64,000 nucleotides of DNA from Ficedula albicollis (Eukaryota; Chordata; Aves; Passeriformes; Muscicapidae), in assembly GCF_000247815.1 (NCBI RefSeq), contig NC_021678.1:24319036-24383035 (forward strand), in the 5' to 3' direction. Position numbers and translations under genes: made by a program. Position 1 is the stretch's first letter. Every line of letters starts with the position of its first letter. Positions 22,166-37,500 of this stretch are shown one piece after another. A model generated the notes under the pieces. That model searched no databases. It had not been told where the DNA came from and worked only from the letters and a program-made list of their open reading frames with translations.

Positions 22166-25100
22166 TGGTCAGCATGAGGAAAACTGGCTTGCAATGATTC
22201 ATTTAGAAATCTGAGCACCTCCTCTGTTGATTTGTGCAGTAAATTCAATTAAGAGCATAAATATTTTGATGCAGAAATAGGATATGATGTTGGCATTGGC
22301 ATCTGTCATCAAAGTCTTGATATATCCCTCCTTTAATTTGCACCCATTTGGATCTGGAAAGAATGTAGTATCTTTTTTAGAAGGCAAATATCCCTTAGAG
22401 TCTGTGTTCTGCTACAGTGGACTATGCTACCTCAGTAGCAATATCCACCATCTTGACAGAAATATGAAAGTAAGACTGAAAGGAAGGTCCATTGTCTAAC
22501 AAAAGGTTTAGAGGGAGAAATTCCCCAAAAGTTAAGTGAATAGGAACAAAAATCCCTGCAAACTGGTCAGTCTATGAATGTGGCAAATTCACTGTAAAGT
22601 CCTAGGGAGAAATCTCTGGCTTCTGTTGCTGGAAGTAGGGGTTCAGGCTGTCTGACAGCCAGTGAAACTCCAAAGGGAAGATCAAAGGCTTGACTATTAG
22701 GTATGCTAAATTCCTGTTAGATTTCTCTTGTAGATCAAAGGACCCTTTAAATAGGGAGGAGCTGATTCCCCTGGAAATATCCTCTGCTCAGTACTGGCCT
22801 TTCATGTAAGCTCCAGCTTAGTGGTGAGATTTGGGCCACTGGGATATGGTACAAATGTGCCCCTTGAAGCTTTCTGCTATGGGGGAAGCAGCCTTGGGGT
22901 TGCTCTGATGTACACTTGGGACTCAATAGGCCTCACTGAATTTCCCAGTATGAGAAGCACAATAGACTTGAATTAAAAGGTACTTAAACCCTCCTCACAG
23001 AGGCATTGCAAGAGTATAATTGTACTTTCATGTCAGAGCTCAAAAAATGTGACCAGTATATGTGGAAGAAATTAATATTTTCTAACCAGCTGTTTGTTGT
23101 CTCCTTTTTTTTGGTCTTCAGATGATTGTCTTTGAGCATAGCTCATAACAAATACCTAAGTAGCACTTTGCTAAATGGCTGCTGAAGTATGTAAAAGCCT
23201 TGTCTCATGGAAATCCATTGCTGATGAATGGGAGAACTGCAAATGTAAAGGTCAGAAAACAAATAGAATTAATCTAAAGCATCAAGATGGCTGCACAAAG
23301 CATTTTTCCCATTCTGCAACACTGTACAACCAGTATGTCACAAAAGATGGACACCTCTTTCCTGTCCCACTCATGTAAAACAAGTATCTACATTTCTTAT
23401 GTAAGAGGTGATATGGGATTTAGTTTTCTCAGGGAAAAAGCACGAAATTGGGTGATCACTTGTCATGATGTTTTTCTGACTGCTGTCTGAGACTAAGCAT
23501 TTTATGAGGCTTTATATCTACAGATCTTTTTTCCCTTCTTCACTTACAACTATTATCTCTAGAAGTATTTTTGCATACTCTTCTGGTTTCTGCTATGAAA
23601 TCTGTTGTCCTGTTAGATGCAGAAGCACACAGCTGAGTCTTACATCCAGTTTTCATAGGTGAAAAAGGTCCATTGTCCAAGGTGACAGCAATGGGGGTAA
23701 ATGGGTGTAGTGGCTGCAGGGTATTTCATTTTGGGATGATACACACCACATCAAGAATGCCTATTTTACTCAGGCAGTTTAAAGTACACAAATTAGGGAT
23801 TAGCCCAACAATTAGATGCAATGAATATCTCCCAGATGATCTTTTCTCCCTGCAGCATGCAGATCTGTGCATTTCATGGATAGGTGTGTCTTTTTCTTTC
23901 ACATCTGTTAAGTTCTGATGCCAGGCACTTAATTATAGCAATTAAAGCAACAGCTTTTGAATTCCTTCTTCAATATATGAGGGAAAGAATTAGATTAATG
24001 GGTATATGAAGTCAGCAGGGCCCAGTGGATCAAACCTTGCTCAAGAAAGGATGTATGGCATATTTCCATTCTCAGAGCCTTTAATGCTTAAAGTGCCACA
24101 TTCTCAGCACTCTCACTTGTGTGTCAGTGAGTGGTCCAGGCTGCTGCACCCCATGAGTTTCAAATCCAAAAGGGCCTGGCTAGTGCCTACTTACTGCTTC
24201 GTGTTTTATCCCATGACATTTATTCCCTGGGTCACACCTCCTACTCTGAGCATCCTCTCAGAATATGGATTCTGATGTGTTTGCCCACATTTCAGGGAAT
24301 GGTGGCTCAGGCTTCATCTCTACTCCCATTCTTCTGATTCCTCATATTATTCCACAATTGTGATTACCTGGTTTCTTGTGAAGCCCCTTGAGGGCTCATG
24401 TGCCTAGAAGGCTCAAACATAGGCTTTAAAAAAGGAATTTTTAACTACATTTGCTTCATTGTTGCACAGTGCTTGAGTGCTAGAGACCTTTGCAAAATAC
24501 CCAGAGTCCTTAAATGCAAATGCACTCATCTGACCTTGGCCCCTTCACAGTGTGAAATCACCCCTATGCACCCAGCCTAGCAGTTGGTTTTGTGGCTGGT
24601 TATCATCCAGCACATAGATACTACCCTTCAGCCTCTCACAAATCCTCCTCCACATCCTGTCTCTGTGGTCTTTCACATATGCCTGAGCTGAACAGCTGCA
24701 GCTCATCCTTGCACCCAGCTCTTGGGTGGAAAATTGATGGGTGGTTTCGTGACTTTTGTTCCATGAGCAGATGTGACTGTGCAGAGCCTTTCTCCTTGTG
24801 TTTGTCCATAATTATAATTGCAATGCTAGCTGATACTAGCTTCAGATGAAATTAATGGAGTGGCTGCATTGTCTCCATTGACTCCTAAGCACAAATTACA
24901 AATTGGAAGTCAGGTGCTCATGCACAAATTCAGAAAGTGGAGAGGAGTTTTAAGTCACTCTAAGCTCATCCTCTCTGTCACACAGCATGCTCTGCACCAG
25001 GTCCCCACTACCTGGCAGGGCTGGTACCAAGAAATTGCATGTCTCTAATTAGCCAATTCAATTGCTATCACTAACACACAAAGAAAGTCCTGACTTGCTG

Positions 25101-26143
25101 CTATGAAAGCCCTGCAGTTTTGGCAAGCTGTTTCAATGCTCCTTGTTGCTAGTGCACAGGAAAAAGGCAAAAACCCAGAATCAGTGTGATCCTGTTTTGT
25201 CTATCAAGGGCCCCTGTGATCACAGAGCATATTTCTCACCCTGCTTAACATTTTTTGCAGGAAAAGCTGACAAGTTGGCAAGGACAGCAAGCAGCCCCTC
25301 CTTCTCACTCATTTTCCAACCAATATAAGGAGTGAATTCAAAGACTCTGATAAAGTGAACCAAGGTACAATCACAACAACCCTCTGGTGCTGTTCTGCAT
25401 TCTTCCCCATGGTGTCAGCTGCAGGCTGCTGTGCCAGGCCAAGAAAAGCCCATCCCTCATGGTAGCTGAACATGTTGCTAAAGCAGGCCTATAAGGCTTC
25501 CTCCTTTCACTGATGAAACTGTGCTTTACCTTGGTTATCCAGGTTGGAAAGGCAGGTGTTTGAGCACAGAACCCACCAGCCATGTGGGGTATGGTTTAAT
25601 ATTCACACTATGGCACCAAGGTTAAATTGGTGCCTGGTGTCTAAAACTCAGGGTGGATTTGGTAGCAGCAGAAAGCACGTGGTCCTTCTGAGAAACAGGC
25701 TCACCACATGTTGAGCTATCACACATGGCACAGTTAGCAGCCTGCACCCTGCATGTGTGAGTGCCTGTCATTTAATGGATAACGGCACAAAAATCTTTCC
25801 TGTGCATTTACATGGGTGTTCCCTATGACTCCAGTCCAAAACTGGTACCTTTCCTTTTTCAAGATCTGTTTTATACAATGGAAAGGTGCCTCTTTCCATT
25901 ATAATTTGCCTTACGTTGACATCTCTTTCTGCCACATTAAACATGAAACTTCCCAGAAAAGTGACAGTCCTTGCTTAAGATCTCTTGCAATTCAAGGACA
26001 GACAGAGAGAGAGCTCAGAGAAAAGAACTGGAGAAAGAACAGGGGTTCTCTTGTTGTTGGTTGGAGACAATTAGGTTCAGCAGGATGGAAGGTATTGTAT
26101 GATGAGGAGGTGGAATTGTCCCTCTATTCCAGTCTTGTGTCAC
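22166..26143. other. Non-coding stretch, nothing recognised
   Basis: This is AT-rich unique DNA of 4 kb with only short unrecognised frames (under 90 codons). No CpG-dense block, RNA gene or confident repeat was seen. Confidence 0.5.
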
Positions 26144-26277
26144 AAATCATAGAGTATTCTGTGTTGAAAGGGACCCACAAAGATCATCAAGTCCAATTCT
26201 TAAGTGAATGGCCCATACAGGGATTGAACCCACAACCTTGGTGTTATTAGAACCATGCCAAATTAACTGAGCTCATC
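26144..26277 (-). mobile_element. tRNA-Ile/CR1 composite SINE (TguSINE1-like)
   Basis: On the minus strand the element starts with a degraded tRNA-Ile-like head (plus-strand about 26207-26277). It has a B-box-like GGTTCAATCC and an anticodon loop reading CTAATAA (AAT anticodon) followed by CACCAAGGTTGTGGG. It then passes into a CR1-like tail ending in CACAGAATACTCTATGATT, the CR1 3' octamer motif. This head-plus-tail structure is that of TguSINE1, a passerine SINE mobilised by CR1. Several bases of the tRNA D-arm region are lost and box A is decayed, so the copy is old and not a functional tRNA. Confidence 0.82.
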
Positions 26278-28196
26278 TCAGGGTCATTTGTTTCCTTTTG
26301 GGCTCACTGTAATGAGCTATCTGGAAATACAGTGTTCATATTCACAAGGGATCTAAACAAACATGTGACTCAGTCTCAGTCTCTGTCTCACCTCTGTTCT
26401 TGAGCTTCCTGCACGTGGAGGCAGCTGGTGGAACAACGTGGGGTCAGAGCAGGACCCAATACACCACAAGAAGGGCTCATGTTTGGGCCAGACTCCAACC
26501 CCACTCTACCATGGCTTTGCTCTGAGCGGTGTGGTCGTTCCTTTCTGCTTCTAAGAGAATGAGAAAGAATGAAGAAAAGGTGCACATCTCACCCATAGTG
26601 CAATCAAAGGCTGGGCAGGACAGTAATGATTCTTCACCCTGGCTCTGTGCATCACACATACCAAAAGAAATCCTCATCTGGATTAAAGCATCATATTTTG
26701 GTTGAGATTTTCAATATTTCTTATTAAATCTTGTTATTTAACCTCAGAAATAACCTTTAATTTCTCCTCTGAAACTTAGGTACTTGAGTGGTTTCAAAGA
26801 ACAGAGGGGTCTCTCGGCTTTCTGGTTGAAATTGCAGCAGTAACTGTTTTCAGGGTGAAAATGTTCACATGTGGTCCTTTTCCAGGAAGGGCTTTTCTTA
26901 CATTTACTAAGAGGAGGGATAGTGAAGGGTGGAGGCAGATGGATAGATTGGCAAAATCAGCTTTTGGAAGAAAGCTGAAAATTAAATTTTTCTTAGAATT
27001 TTTATTTATTTATTTATTTATTTCAAATTCTACAGAAGGATGGAAAAAGACATCTTAAAGCCATGCCATAGCTGAATGGAAGAAGCCCTCATCCTTCAGT
27101 ATCCACTAAATCCCTAGATGAAGCTTGTAACCATGTCTTCAGAGCCTGTAGTCCTCTTTAAAGACAAAGGTAATTTAATTATGCAATAGACATCATCAGC
27201 TGTGGATTGATTTTACTGTGGTACCAACTGAACAACTCTAGGTCGTGGGTGGTGGCTGTCACAGGAGAAATTCCCCTGTAGCCAAAGTGCTGCTGCAGTG
27301 AGGACAAGGGGAACCTTCCCATCTGTATAGTCATGGCTGCTTTTGTGGGGCACCTCACTGGCCTAGGTGGCTCCAGGGTGGGGAGTGAGAAGAGGAGCCA
27401 CATGTGTGGTAGTGGACAGGTGTGGTATTAACACAGGACCTTCTCTCTAAGGGCAAGAAAACGAGCCATGTGGGCATGTATGAATAATGTGTGTTTGCGG
27501 CGCTGCTGCTCTTGGTGATGGAGCTGTGCAGAGCTCACCTCTGCCCAGAGGGCTGCAGCCACACAGGGCAGTCCCAGCTCACGTGGGATGTGTTTGTATC
27601 ACAGCAGCTTCCAGAGGACACACGTTCAGGCAGTGCCCCATGCTGGTGCTTCACCAGTCTGAGCTCCTGACCCTTCATAGATCTGCCAGTGAGGAGTTTC
27701 CCTTTACCCCATCTCCACCCCACCCCACTTCCCTGTGCTTGGCTGGAACTTTTCAGGGCTTTGAGCCCCTGGGCTGAGGAAAGTAGTGGCTGCACGCACA
27801 GGCACTGGGTAGGTCAGGCACACACACAACTTACTGGGTAGGTCAGGGACCAGAAAAGATCCCTTGCTCCTCTGACTAGCTGCCTACTTGTCCATTTGCC
27901 CTAGGACTGTGCAAGGAGCTGCTTGCCCATCTTTGCCTTCCCAAGTGTGGCTCTGACATGTTTGTATCCATGAGAATCCTAATTGCTTTAGGACAGTTGC
28001 ATCCCACCACAACCGGTCTGCTTGGGTGAGTGTCCATGCACGATGCAGCTTCTTTGAAGGGCCTGGATTCTGGGGTTCGCCAAAAATTTCCCCCCTGGAA
28101 GGAGGAGGCTGGGGAAGCATGTTTAGGGCCAGCAGGTGTGAGGGAGGTACCGGGCTGGCAGTGCAAGGGACTGACGTCCCTGGTCCTCGGGGTTTG
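26278..28196. other. Non-coding stretch approaching a GC-rich block
   Basis: This is unique sequence of 1.9 kb. It includes a short TTTA simple repeat at about 27000-27023. GC content rises from about 27.5 kb. No gene is recognised. Confidence 0.5.
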
Positions 28197-29300
<1,104 letters not shown>

Positions 29301-32300
29301 CACTTTCCCGGCAGTGCCCCATATGTGGCTGATGAGTGCACGGCTCTTTCCAGGCAGAGGTACCCTAGAAAAGAAAGGTTAACAGTTCGGGGGAGTAAGA
29401 CCACCAGGAGTCCCCGAGTACTAATTGATTAATGAAGGCGTTGCTCTGGTGTCTCTTCTGAGTGCTCCATGAATGTATGTGTGCATGGGACTGTCAGTCC
29501 TGCTTGGAGGAGGGCCGGGAGTATTTGGAATTTCTTGTCTGATGTAGCTATTCTGTTCCTCACAAGGATGCTTTTCTGAACTCCTGGGGACCTGTTGGCA
29601 CTAAATGGGACGGGGGTGACTTCTGTAATGTGGACAGGAGAGCCTGCCAAAGGTCTCCTCTATCTCTGCTCTTTTGTAACCTCCTTTTGCTGTAAGTTGT
29701 AGCAGAAAATAATCCATCATTCATAAATGCAATTTTCTCGGGCAGCAGTACACACACACTGTGTGTGTTCAGCACTACCTGGGTACCGCTTCTCTAAGAA
29801 GCCAAAGAGCACTGGCTGATGGGGGTAGAGGATGTCACACATCTCTCTGTAAGCAGGGAATGAGGGAAGGTGCAGCCCTAATAGCCATTTCAGATTATAA
29901 CTTGTTGCAGCTTCCTCTATGTGTTGCAGAATTTGCAGCCACCAGCTTGGAAAATAGGGATGCTGCTGTTCACCCTCATTTTTGCTGGGCTTTTGGATAC
30001 TTGTTTGGCATGGTCTGGAGGAGTGGAAATGGTTAATGATGAGCTGGGCAACTGATTATACAGAAGGATTTTCTGATACTTCCATTATTCTTCTGCTGAA
30101 TGTCTCTGCCCCCTTTGTCTGTACTTGAGTGGTTTGGAGCAGTTGTGTGAACTGAGGGTGGTTTTATCATGGCTGTATCAATGGCCATGCAAGGAGATGT
30201 TAGGAATCCTCATCACTCTGTCATGGACAAAGTCAGTGAGAAACTCAGACCAAGCAATGGTAATGCTTCGAATTAGACTTGAAAGGAGGGGAATGCTGAA
30301 TCCCAAACAGTGAACCATCATCCTCTGTCAGTGCAAACATGAAGGCACACACAATGCTGTAGTTGTTGGTATGCAATTGTAAACTGCTGGGGAGGATTTG
30401 TCTCTTTAAGAATCATGCTGTCAGCTGGAAGTCTTTCTGGAACAACCTTAAGCAGATCAGAATTTATAAACTGAAGCCAGAAGGGACACTGCTACTTAAT
30501 CCATTAACAGTGGCTTACGTGAGATTTGGAGGATGCTCTGTATGAATCACCTGATTTGGGGGGGGAAGCACTGAATTGCGTGTTAATGGCACTTTGTTTC
30601 TATATTTCTTCCTTTAATTTACAGTTCAATTAATTTTCTACCTGTACTGAGGCAGCAAGCAGAAATATTCTGAAGATTGTAATGCAACAGAGCATTTAAA
30701 TAATTTTTATTTGGAATAAAGAATGAACAAGGCATTGCCTTTGTTGTAAAAACTAAGCAACTGCCAGGGACAATATGTGCCTTTTCTGTCTTTTTTGAAA
30801 CCAGACTGCCTCAGGTCCTACATTTAAATGCAGAATAAACAAGTCTGATTGCATTTGACAGATTTCTGTAAAATGGACTCGAGGCATAGCGGTGAAAGTA
30901 TGAATGTCACACAGTTTTGTTACATATCTGCCATTTAACATTTTGTAAAGTGTATTTTAGTTGAAGGTCCCCAGTTGTTCTTCCTTCAGTGTCTGGCTTA
31001 GTGTTAGGGATGCTGAACTTTTATAAGTTGGCCACCAGCTAATGCTTTCTTACTCTGTGACAACCTCTTCCTAATCTGGTGCCAGGGTCGCTAGGACTCA
31101 TTCTTGCTTAAGAAGAAGCTATGATTGCATTGTTTTCTAAGGTGGTCTGTGGACTTTGAATTCAGTCCCTGTACCTTCTAAGTTCATCTCACCTAAGTAA
31201 GAAGTAAGATCTCTGCACATGGTAGAGTTGTCGCCCACTTGTGCTGAAAATTTGTATCTTTCTCTTAGTCCTGCTAAAAATGGTCACCTTTAGTTACATA
31301 AATCTTCTGAAGACCATGTGGCACTTTTCATGGTGTTGAAGCCGTAACACAGAAATCTCACAAAGACTGACATGGCTGGCAGAATATTTGCTTTGCTTTA
31401 GATGGTCATGCAAAAGGAAGGAAGCACACAGATTGATTCTCAGGCTTCAGCTGCAGTTTTAAAACCAGGTAACTGAAATAGGCAGGTCTTTATGAAGGTA
31501 CCTGCAAGAGCAAAGCTGGAACCCAAGGCTGATGATTGTAGAGTTGCTTTTGAGTAAGGTAATACTTCAAAATCTATTATGTCCAGCTTTTTATAAAAGC
31601 ACTTCACATAACTGCTTACTAGGAACCACTAGACTTGAGCACTTTGGAATTAACTATTCCAAAGCAGGATGTCTTATCTGGATTATGTATCCAGATTTTG
31701 GTGCCACAGTTGTGCCTACAGGCTTTGGCTGTTCTGGACACAGTGAAAACTGAACTCTTCCAGGACTGCAAGTGATCTGATGCCACAGTCCTGATATGGC
31801 TGTTAACCTTGAAGTCCTGGCCAGTGATTGGAAGGAGGTTTTCACTTGGTGATATCACAATGGGGAAGTTGAGGTGAGATTATTTTCAGAATTCCTGTGA
31901 GTATTTCCCTTCCCATAACCCAGATGTAGTTTTTCAGGGGTGACAGAAGGTGATCCTTTGTGTACTTTCCTAATGCTGTTCAAAAGATTATGATTATCTG
32001 GTAACAATCTCCTTAGGGATGCAGCCAAATAAACTCCAGGAAATTTTTGCTGTCCACCCTCTCTGAAATATGGTTTGTGATAACTATCAAACAAGGTGTG
32101 TATGGCTGTTTGGAGGGGGGCCAAATGGGAAAACTCCAGCTGTATCTAATCTGAATTCTGAGATGAAACAGATCAGCCTTCTCATCAGTGGCTCTGTGTA
32201 CTGTTTATTTACTTGTGTCAGGGCTGTCTATGTTGAACTGTTCCAACCAAGGAGACTTCTATTATTTCTCAAGAGATGCATCCTCAGTTCAACCTGTCTC

Positions 32301-34374
32301 CCTCCCCCAAGGTTCTTCCAAGACAGTCTTTTCAATCTCCTCAATTAACTATTTTTTCTAATCCTGGTGTAGCTCATTAAGTTCCACTCCTTGCCTAGTG
32401 TTACATCTTCCCAGTCTCTGGCTTTTGCATTCCTTCCTTAGGTACTGCTCAACCTTGCTGGAAGTGTTTAACTCTTCCTCGTGTGAAATGTGGGCTGTGT
32501 GCCCTGTTTGGGCTGTGGTGTAGTTCCCAGATGTGCTGGTCCAAGATGCTAGAAATGAAGTTTTTCTGGTCCTTGGGTCAGAAGTAAGACACAGGACTTG
32601 TGTGCCATCTCCTGTGCTCCATGGACATGTAGCTCCTTATCCTCACTTGTCTTATGTCCTCAGCTTCAAGAAGGCTTAGCCATTGCTGTAGACAGCAGAT
32701 CAATATTACATTGTAAAAGCAAAGAAGTATTACTGTCTTCTCTCTTTAATCCTCTCCTTCAGCCTCCTACTCAGGTTTGGTACTCTTTCCTGAGCCCCTC
32801 TTGCCTTGAAGAATGAGTGGCAGCAAGCAGGATTTCTTCCTGTTGATTTTCGCATAGGTCAATGCACCTATGATATTTATGCAAAAGAATGCATGTGCAG
32901 TATTACAGGAACAGTCCCAGCTGCCAGGGATCCTCTTTTCAGCAGTGCTGATTACTCATGTGTTCTTCTTTTTTATTTGTATTACTGTGGCATCCAGAGG
33001 CTCCTAACAAGATCTTAGTCATGATGTGCTGGGTGCTCCTGTGATTGCCTTATCGCTTATTCATCCAGGTAACTTTTACTCATGGGTCTGGGTGATGTCT
33101 GTAGGACGATTTGGGGTTTATACCTTCAGAACATCACATGAAGCAGTCTGGAACCTCAACAGAAGAGTTCTTAGTCCTTTCTTTTGCTGGGACACCTGCA
33201 GTCAGAGTCAGCAGTGGTTTGCTGAAGGGTTTTACCACTTGTCTGGCTGCAGCCCCCAGACTGGCAGCATGTTGTGCAGCACTTGACCAAGAAGGCAGAG
33301 GCTTTCCTGCTTTCCCTTACCCATGGTGGGTATCAGTCAGCATTACACAGTCTTTGCCTGCATTTCTGCAGTTGCTGTTCCAAACATTATATCCCACTGA
33401 CACATAAACATGTCAGACTTTTTCCCATTTCACTGGTGCTTTATGAGCTTCTGAAATAGACATAGAAGGTAGTAATCTGGCTGGTGTAGGCATTTCAATA
33501 ATTGTATATTGGTGAAAGACTGTCCTGCTGCCAGCTCCATTTTGTGCACTCACTAGATAAAACCAAGGGGGGAGCAAAAGGTTATCAGCAACTGATGGTC
33601 ATAGGGCTTAGAAGTTGGGGTGCATCACAAGCAGTGCACTGGGGGGATACCAGCAATGATATGGTGAGATAAACTCAGCTCCTGTTGCTGTCATAATTGG
33701 TTCTTCTTTGAAGTATTATATTATTTTCTTCCAGCCTTACAGGGTCAGAAGTTTCATCATTCAAGGCTTTGAAGGATGCCTCCTGCTTCCTGCCCTTCTG
33801 TTTTTACTCTGTCCTGGGTATGCTTGTCAGTGTGTCTGACCTGCCAGTGTGTCTGGGTTGTGGGTATAAAGTTTGCTGTGCCTGAGGCTGTCAGGTTTGT
33901 ATGACCTTTTCCCAAGCACTAGTTTTTTCCCAAGATACTGATTTAATTTATTGCTTTTAAACTGCCTAAGACTGCTCAGTGCTCCAAACACAGCAATTTA
34001 TTGATCCCACTTTTCCTTTCCCATTGTCTGTTTCATAAGGTGCTGAAGCCTGTTGGTGAAGGAGGTACTGCTGCTGCTTTTCAAAAATTTCCCAGGAAAT
34101 CATGTGGTTTCTTGCCCATGGGTGATTCTCTGTATTTCTCAAGTGCAGGAAAGTCTACATTTGAAAACCAGTAGGAACCAAAACGTCAGTTGGATGATTG
34201 AGCTAAAAATAATACTGCCAGGCTCAGTAATTAAATAAAGTAAATTAAATACTAGAAATTATAAGGGAAGGCAAACAGAGGAAAATAGAGGCCATTAATA
34301 GATTGTTGTGTAAATGTGTATATTATGTATAGCTCTGGTTCTTCCCCTTCCAAAATTTCAGGAAAATACAAAAG
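29301..34374. other. Non-coding stretch, nothing recognised
   Basis: These 5 kb of mostly unique AT-leaning DNA carry only short frames (98 codons or fewer) with no recognisable product. If NEURL1 starts near 29 kb this would be its first intron, but that is inference. Confidence 0.45.
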
Positions 34375-34570
34375 AACTGAAAAAGATTCAGAGGTGGGCA
34401 ACGAGGATGGTCCAAAGTCTGCATTAATTTCATATAATGAAAAGTAGGACTCTTGTCTCTGGAAAAAAGGACAACTAGAATGGAAATGATTGGCAAGTAA
34501 AGAAGGGGCAGAGCTCCACTGTTCGCTGTCTCTTCCAGAACAAGAATTAGGAGGAGACATCAAATGAACA
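34375..34570 (+). mobile_element. Old CR1 LINE fragment
   Basis: A segment around AAGATTCAGAGGTGGGCAAC and GAGGATGGTCC resembles the plus-sense CR1 3' region, and downstream GTCTCTTCCAGAACAAGAATTAGG resembles its continuation. Divergence is high and the boundaries are approximate. No coding capacity is present. Confidence 0.45.
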
Positions 34571-37500
34571 AAAGAGGACTGTAGCCATTTGCAGTAGGTA
34601 GTTGCTCAGTAGAGCTGGTGGATGCCATGGATGTTAAAATGGGTCCACTTTTAAGGAAGATTGGAGGAAGAAATGAAAGAGGAATCCTTTGAAGTTTGCA
34701 ACAGACAAAGACCACACATTTGCCCTCCTCATTTTGACTTCCCATCTTCCATCTTAGGGCATCTTCCTAATTTTGTTTCCTAGACTGTTGAAGCAGCAGG
34801 TTTTGTGGATATTCCCATATCTGGGAAGATTTCTAATACAGCGGCTTGGAAGATTTCCGATTTGGCAGCTGTTCTTACCTACTGCTGCTAGGATAATTGC
34901 AGGAACCAGCTACTTCTGCATGGCTGAAATTGTTGCCCGTGGCAAGTACATAAGTACACGTTGTTTTACTTACAGTGTGTACCTTCACAGTGGCTACTTA
35001 TTTCAAGCTGGGGATCCACATGTGCTCTGACTTGGTCTGCCTTGAAATTTTAGGACATTTGAATAATTCACTTGTGAGCTGTGTCAAAGAATAGGATCCA
35101 CAACACTTCTGTTTCAGGATTGTCTTTGTCTAGAAATGGTTGATCTACGATTAACCTTAATCACAGCAGTGTGCAGGTGCTCGGTGCTGTGCTGTGAACT
35201 TCCAAACCCCAAAGTAGTTTCTCACTTTAATCACAGCACCGTGCAGGTGCTCACTTTTGTGCCACAAATGCTAAAGTAGTTTTGGGGATGAGAGCTGAAT
35301 TTTAACTCCTGTCCTGAGTGTGGTGTATCCATGAACCTAGGCCACTTTTGACTTGGCTAACCAGGGCATTGCTAAGCTGAGCAGCTGGAGAGGAGGGCAC
35401 ACACTTGGATACTAACCCACACTAAGATCTGGGTTGTTGCAAAAGCTCTGGTTAAAACTGAGGTGGGGATAGGTTTTCATCTCCATTTGTTCATGGGGAG
35501 ATCAAGATGGTAAAAGTGTGTTGTTGTAAGATGCTAGTTCATGTTTACACTATCGGTTATTTGGCCTTTCAAGTACAGGATTAAAATAGGATTTTGTTTT
35601 AAAATTATAGGGCAGAGGATGCCATGGTGGTATTATGTTTATACAATCCTCCATTAGTCCACCCCTGCTCAACTTTTTTCTGAAGCATAGGGAAGGAATC
35701 TCAGCTCTCAGAAAACTGTCAGGTTAAACTATAGGGTTGTTTTTATGCAAAATTTTGAAAAGTAAATAGTAATAGTTCTTTACCAGCCTCAGAGATGAAA
35801 TTCCATGGCAGAATTTTAGTTTCAAAAAACCCACTTGATGTAAACTTTTTCGTAAAAAATAATAATAATAATAACATTTTAGTAAAGATTTATTCTAAAG
35901 TATCAACATCACTTGTGGAGTCTCCTTCCTCTGTTGTTCCTTCATATTCAGTATTTGAGTTTCACATTGCTAACACTGACACTTTCCAGATGTTCCTGCA
36001 TGGGTGTAAGCATGGATTTCCTATTGACTTAATCTCGTAATTTTTATGATATGACCACAACACATCCTATGTCTAGCACCAGTGCTTGGGAAGATGTATT
36101 CATCAAAGCAGTTACTGGAGTGATGTGTAACTAACTAACTGGTGTCAGTAACTAGCAGTGGGTTAGGCTTCTGAAGAGACAAAGGACAGGTAAGGCAAGC
36201 AGATCTAGATACAGAGCTTATTTACCATCCAGGTTCCATATTTTCATCAGAAGGTTAGTTCAAATCTCCTCCTTCGGTGCTATCTCTTTAATATAGCATT
36301 AATTGTGCTGGTATTACTCATGGTTTCTTTGATTTGGGTAAATTGTGCCATTGTGTTTCTAAATATCTATCTATCTTGCAAGATCATTTTTGTCTGTGAT
36401 GAATGCCTATTTTTTATACTTAACAAGTATTTACTAGGCAGGAATGGAAGAGATGGTTTCCCATAGAAATATTGAGTCACTGTAGAAGACAGGACACAAA
36501 TAACTGTAAATGTTGCAAACAGAATCTGTTTCTTGTGTGAGTGAGTGAGTCACTTCAATAGAGGTGACAGAAAATGGAAAAGACAAAATGTTCCTCACTA
36601 ATTGATTATGTTCATCAAATTCAGAAAGAGGAGAAGTAGTTGCAATTTACTATGTTAAGAATGCAGTAAAAACATAATGAAGGACCTGGGTTACCTCTGA
36701 TGTTAGTACTGGATTTCTACATTCCTACTCCCATTTCTGTATATCATTTAGTGTTTCTGTTTTAATGGTATGACCCCTCAAAAATCACATCCTTAACAAG
36801 TAGGAGATAAAATAAAGGTGCAAAAAGTTCTCCTTAATTAAAACTATATATTTTTTACAAGGTTTAGAATTGAGATGCTAAGAGATAAGTACTGACTGCT
36901 GAGAGCTTTGCTCCTCTGCTTGAAATCTGCCTTACATTAGTTGTGGAAGAGAATTCTTACCATCTGCTGGGTGGAGATCATCTGGTGTTCTGTGCATTTC
37001 CTCTGGATAGTTGCTCTCAGGCCCTACAGGTTGTGTCCTGGAGGGCTTAGCAGAGAGGTTAAATAGTAGTTTCAGGTTTCAAGCAGGGAAGTTGTGCAGG
37101 TGGGACCTGTAGCAGTGAATGCAGTGAGCTCTGGCTGCTCTTGCCCATGCAGAGTGTGTTTGGTGGCTGAGCAGACACTGTCAGTCTCCTGTTGTCAGTC
37201 CAACATGAAGCCCAGGAGGAGAAATTACAGAGTGATGGGTGGGAGCAGTGACTGAGGGTGAACTCCCAATTTGGAAATGTTAATGCTACATTATTAATAA
37301 CCCCACTGCAAAAGAAAAAATGCTTTGCTGCAAATGAAGCTGTGACACAGGGAAGTTGCAGGCAAAATTAAAATTTTATACTTGCCGTGGTCTCACAATA
37401 AAGGTTTTGTGATACATATCCAGCAATGCTGCTATAAATAGTCTCGTTATCTAATCTTCCAGCTCAGTGTACGACAGAAGATTACAAGTAAGAAAACAGT

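Noticed and set aside
26207..26277. A tRNA-Ile gene
   Set aside because: The tRNA-like part has lost D-arm bases and box A and is fused to a CR1 tail, so it is a SINE head.
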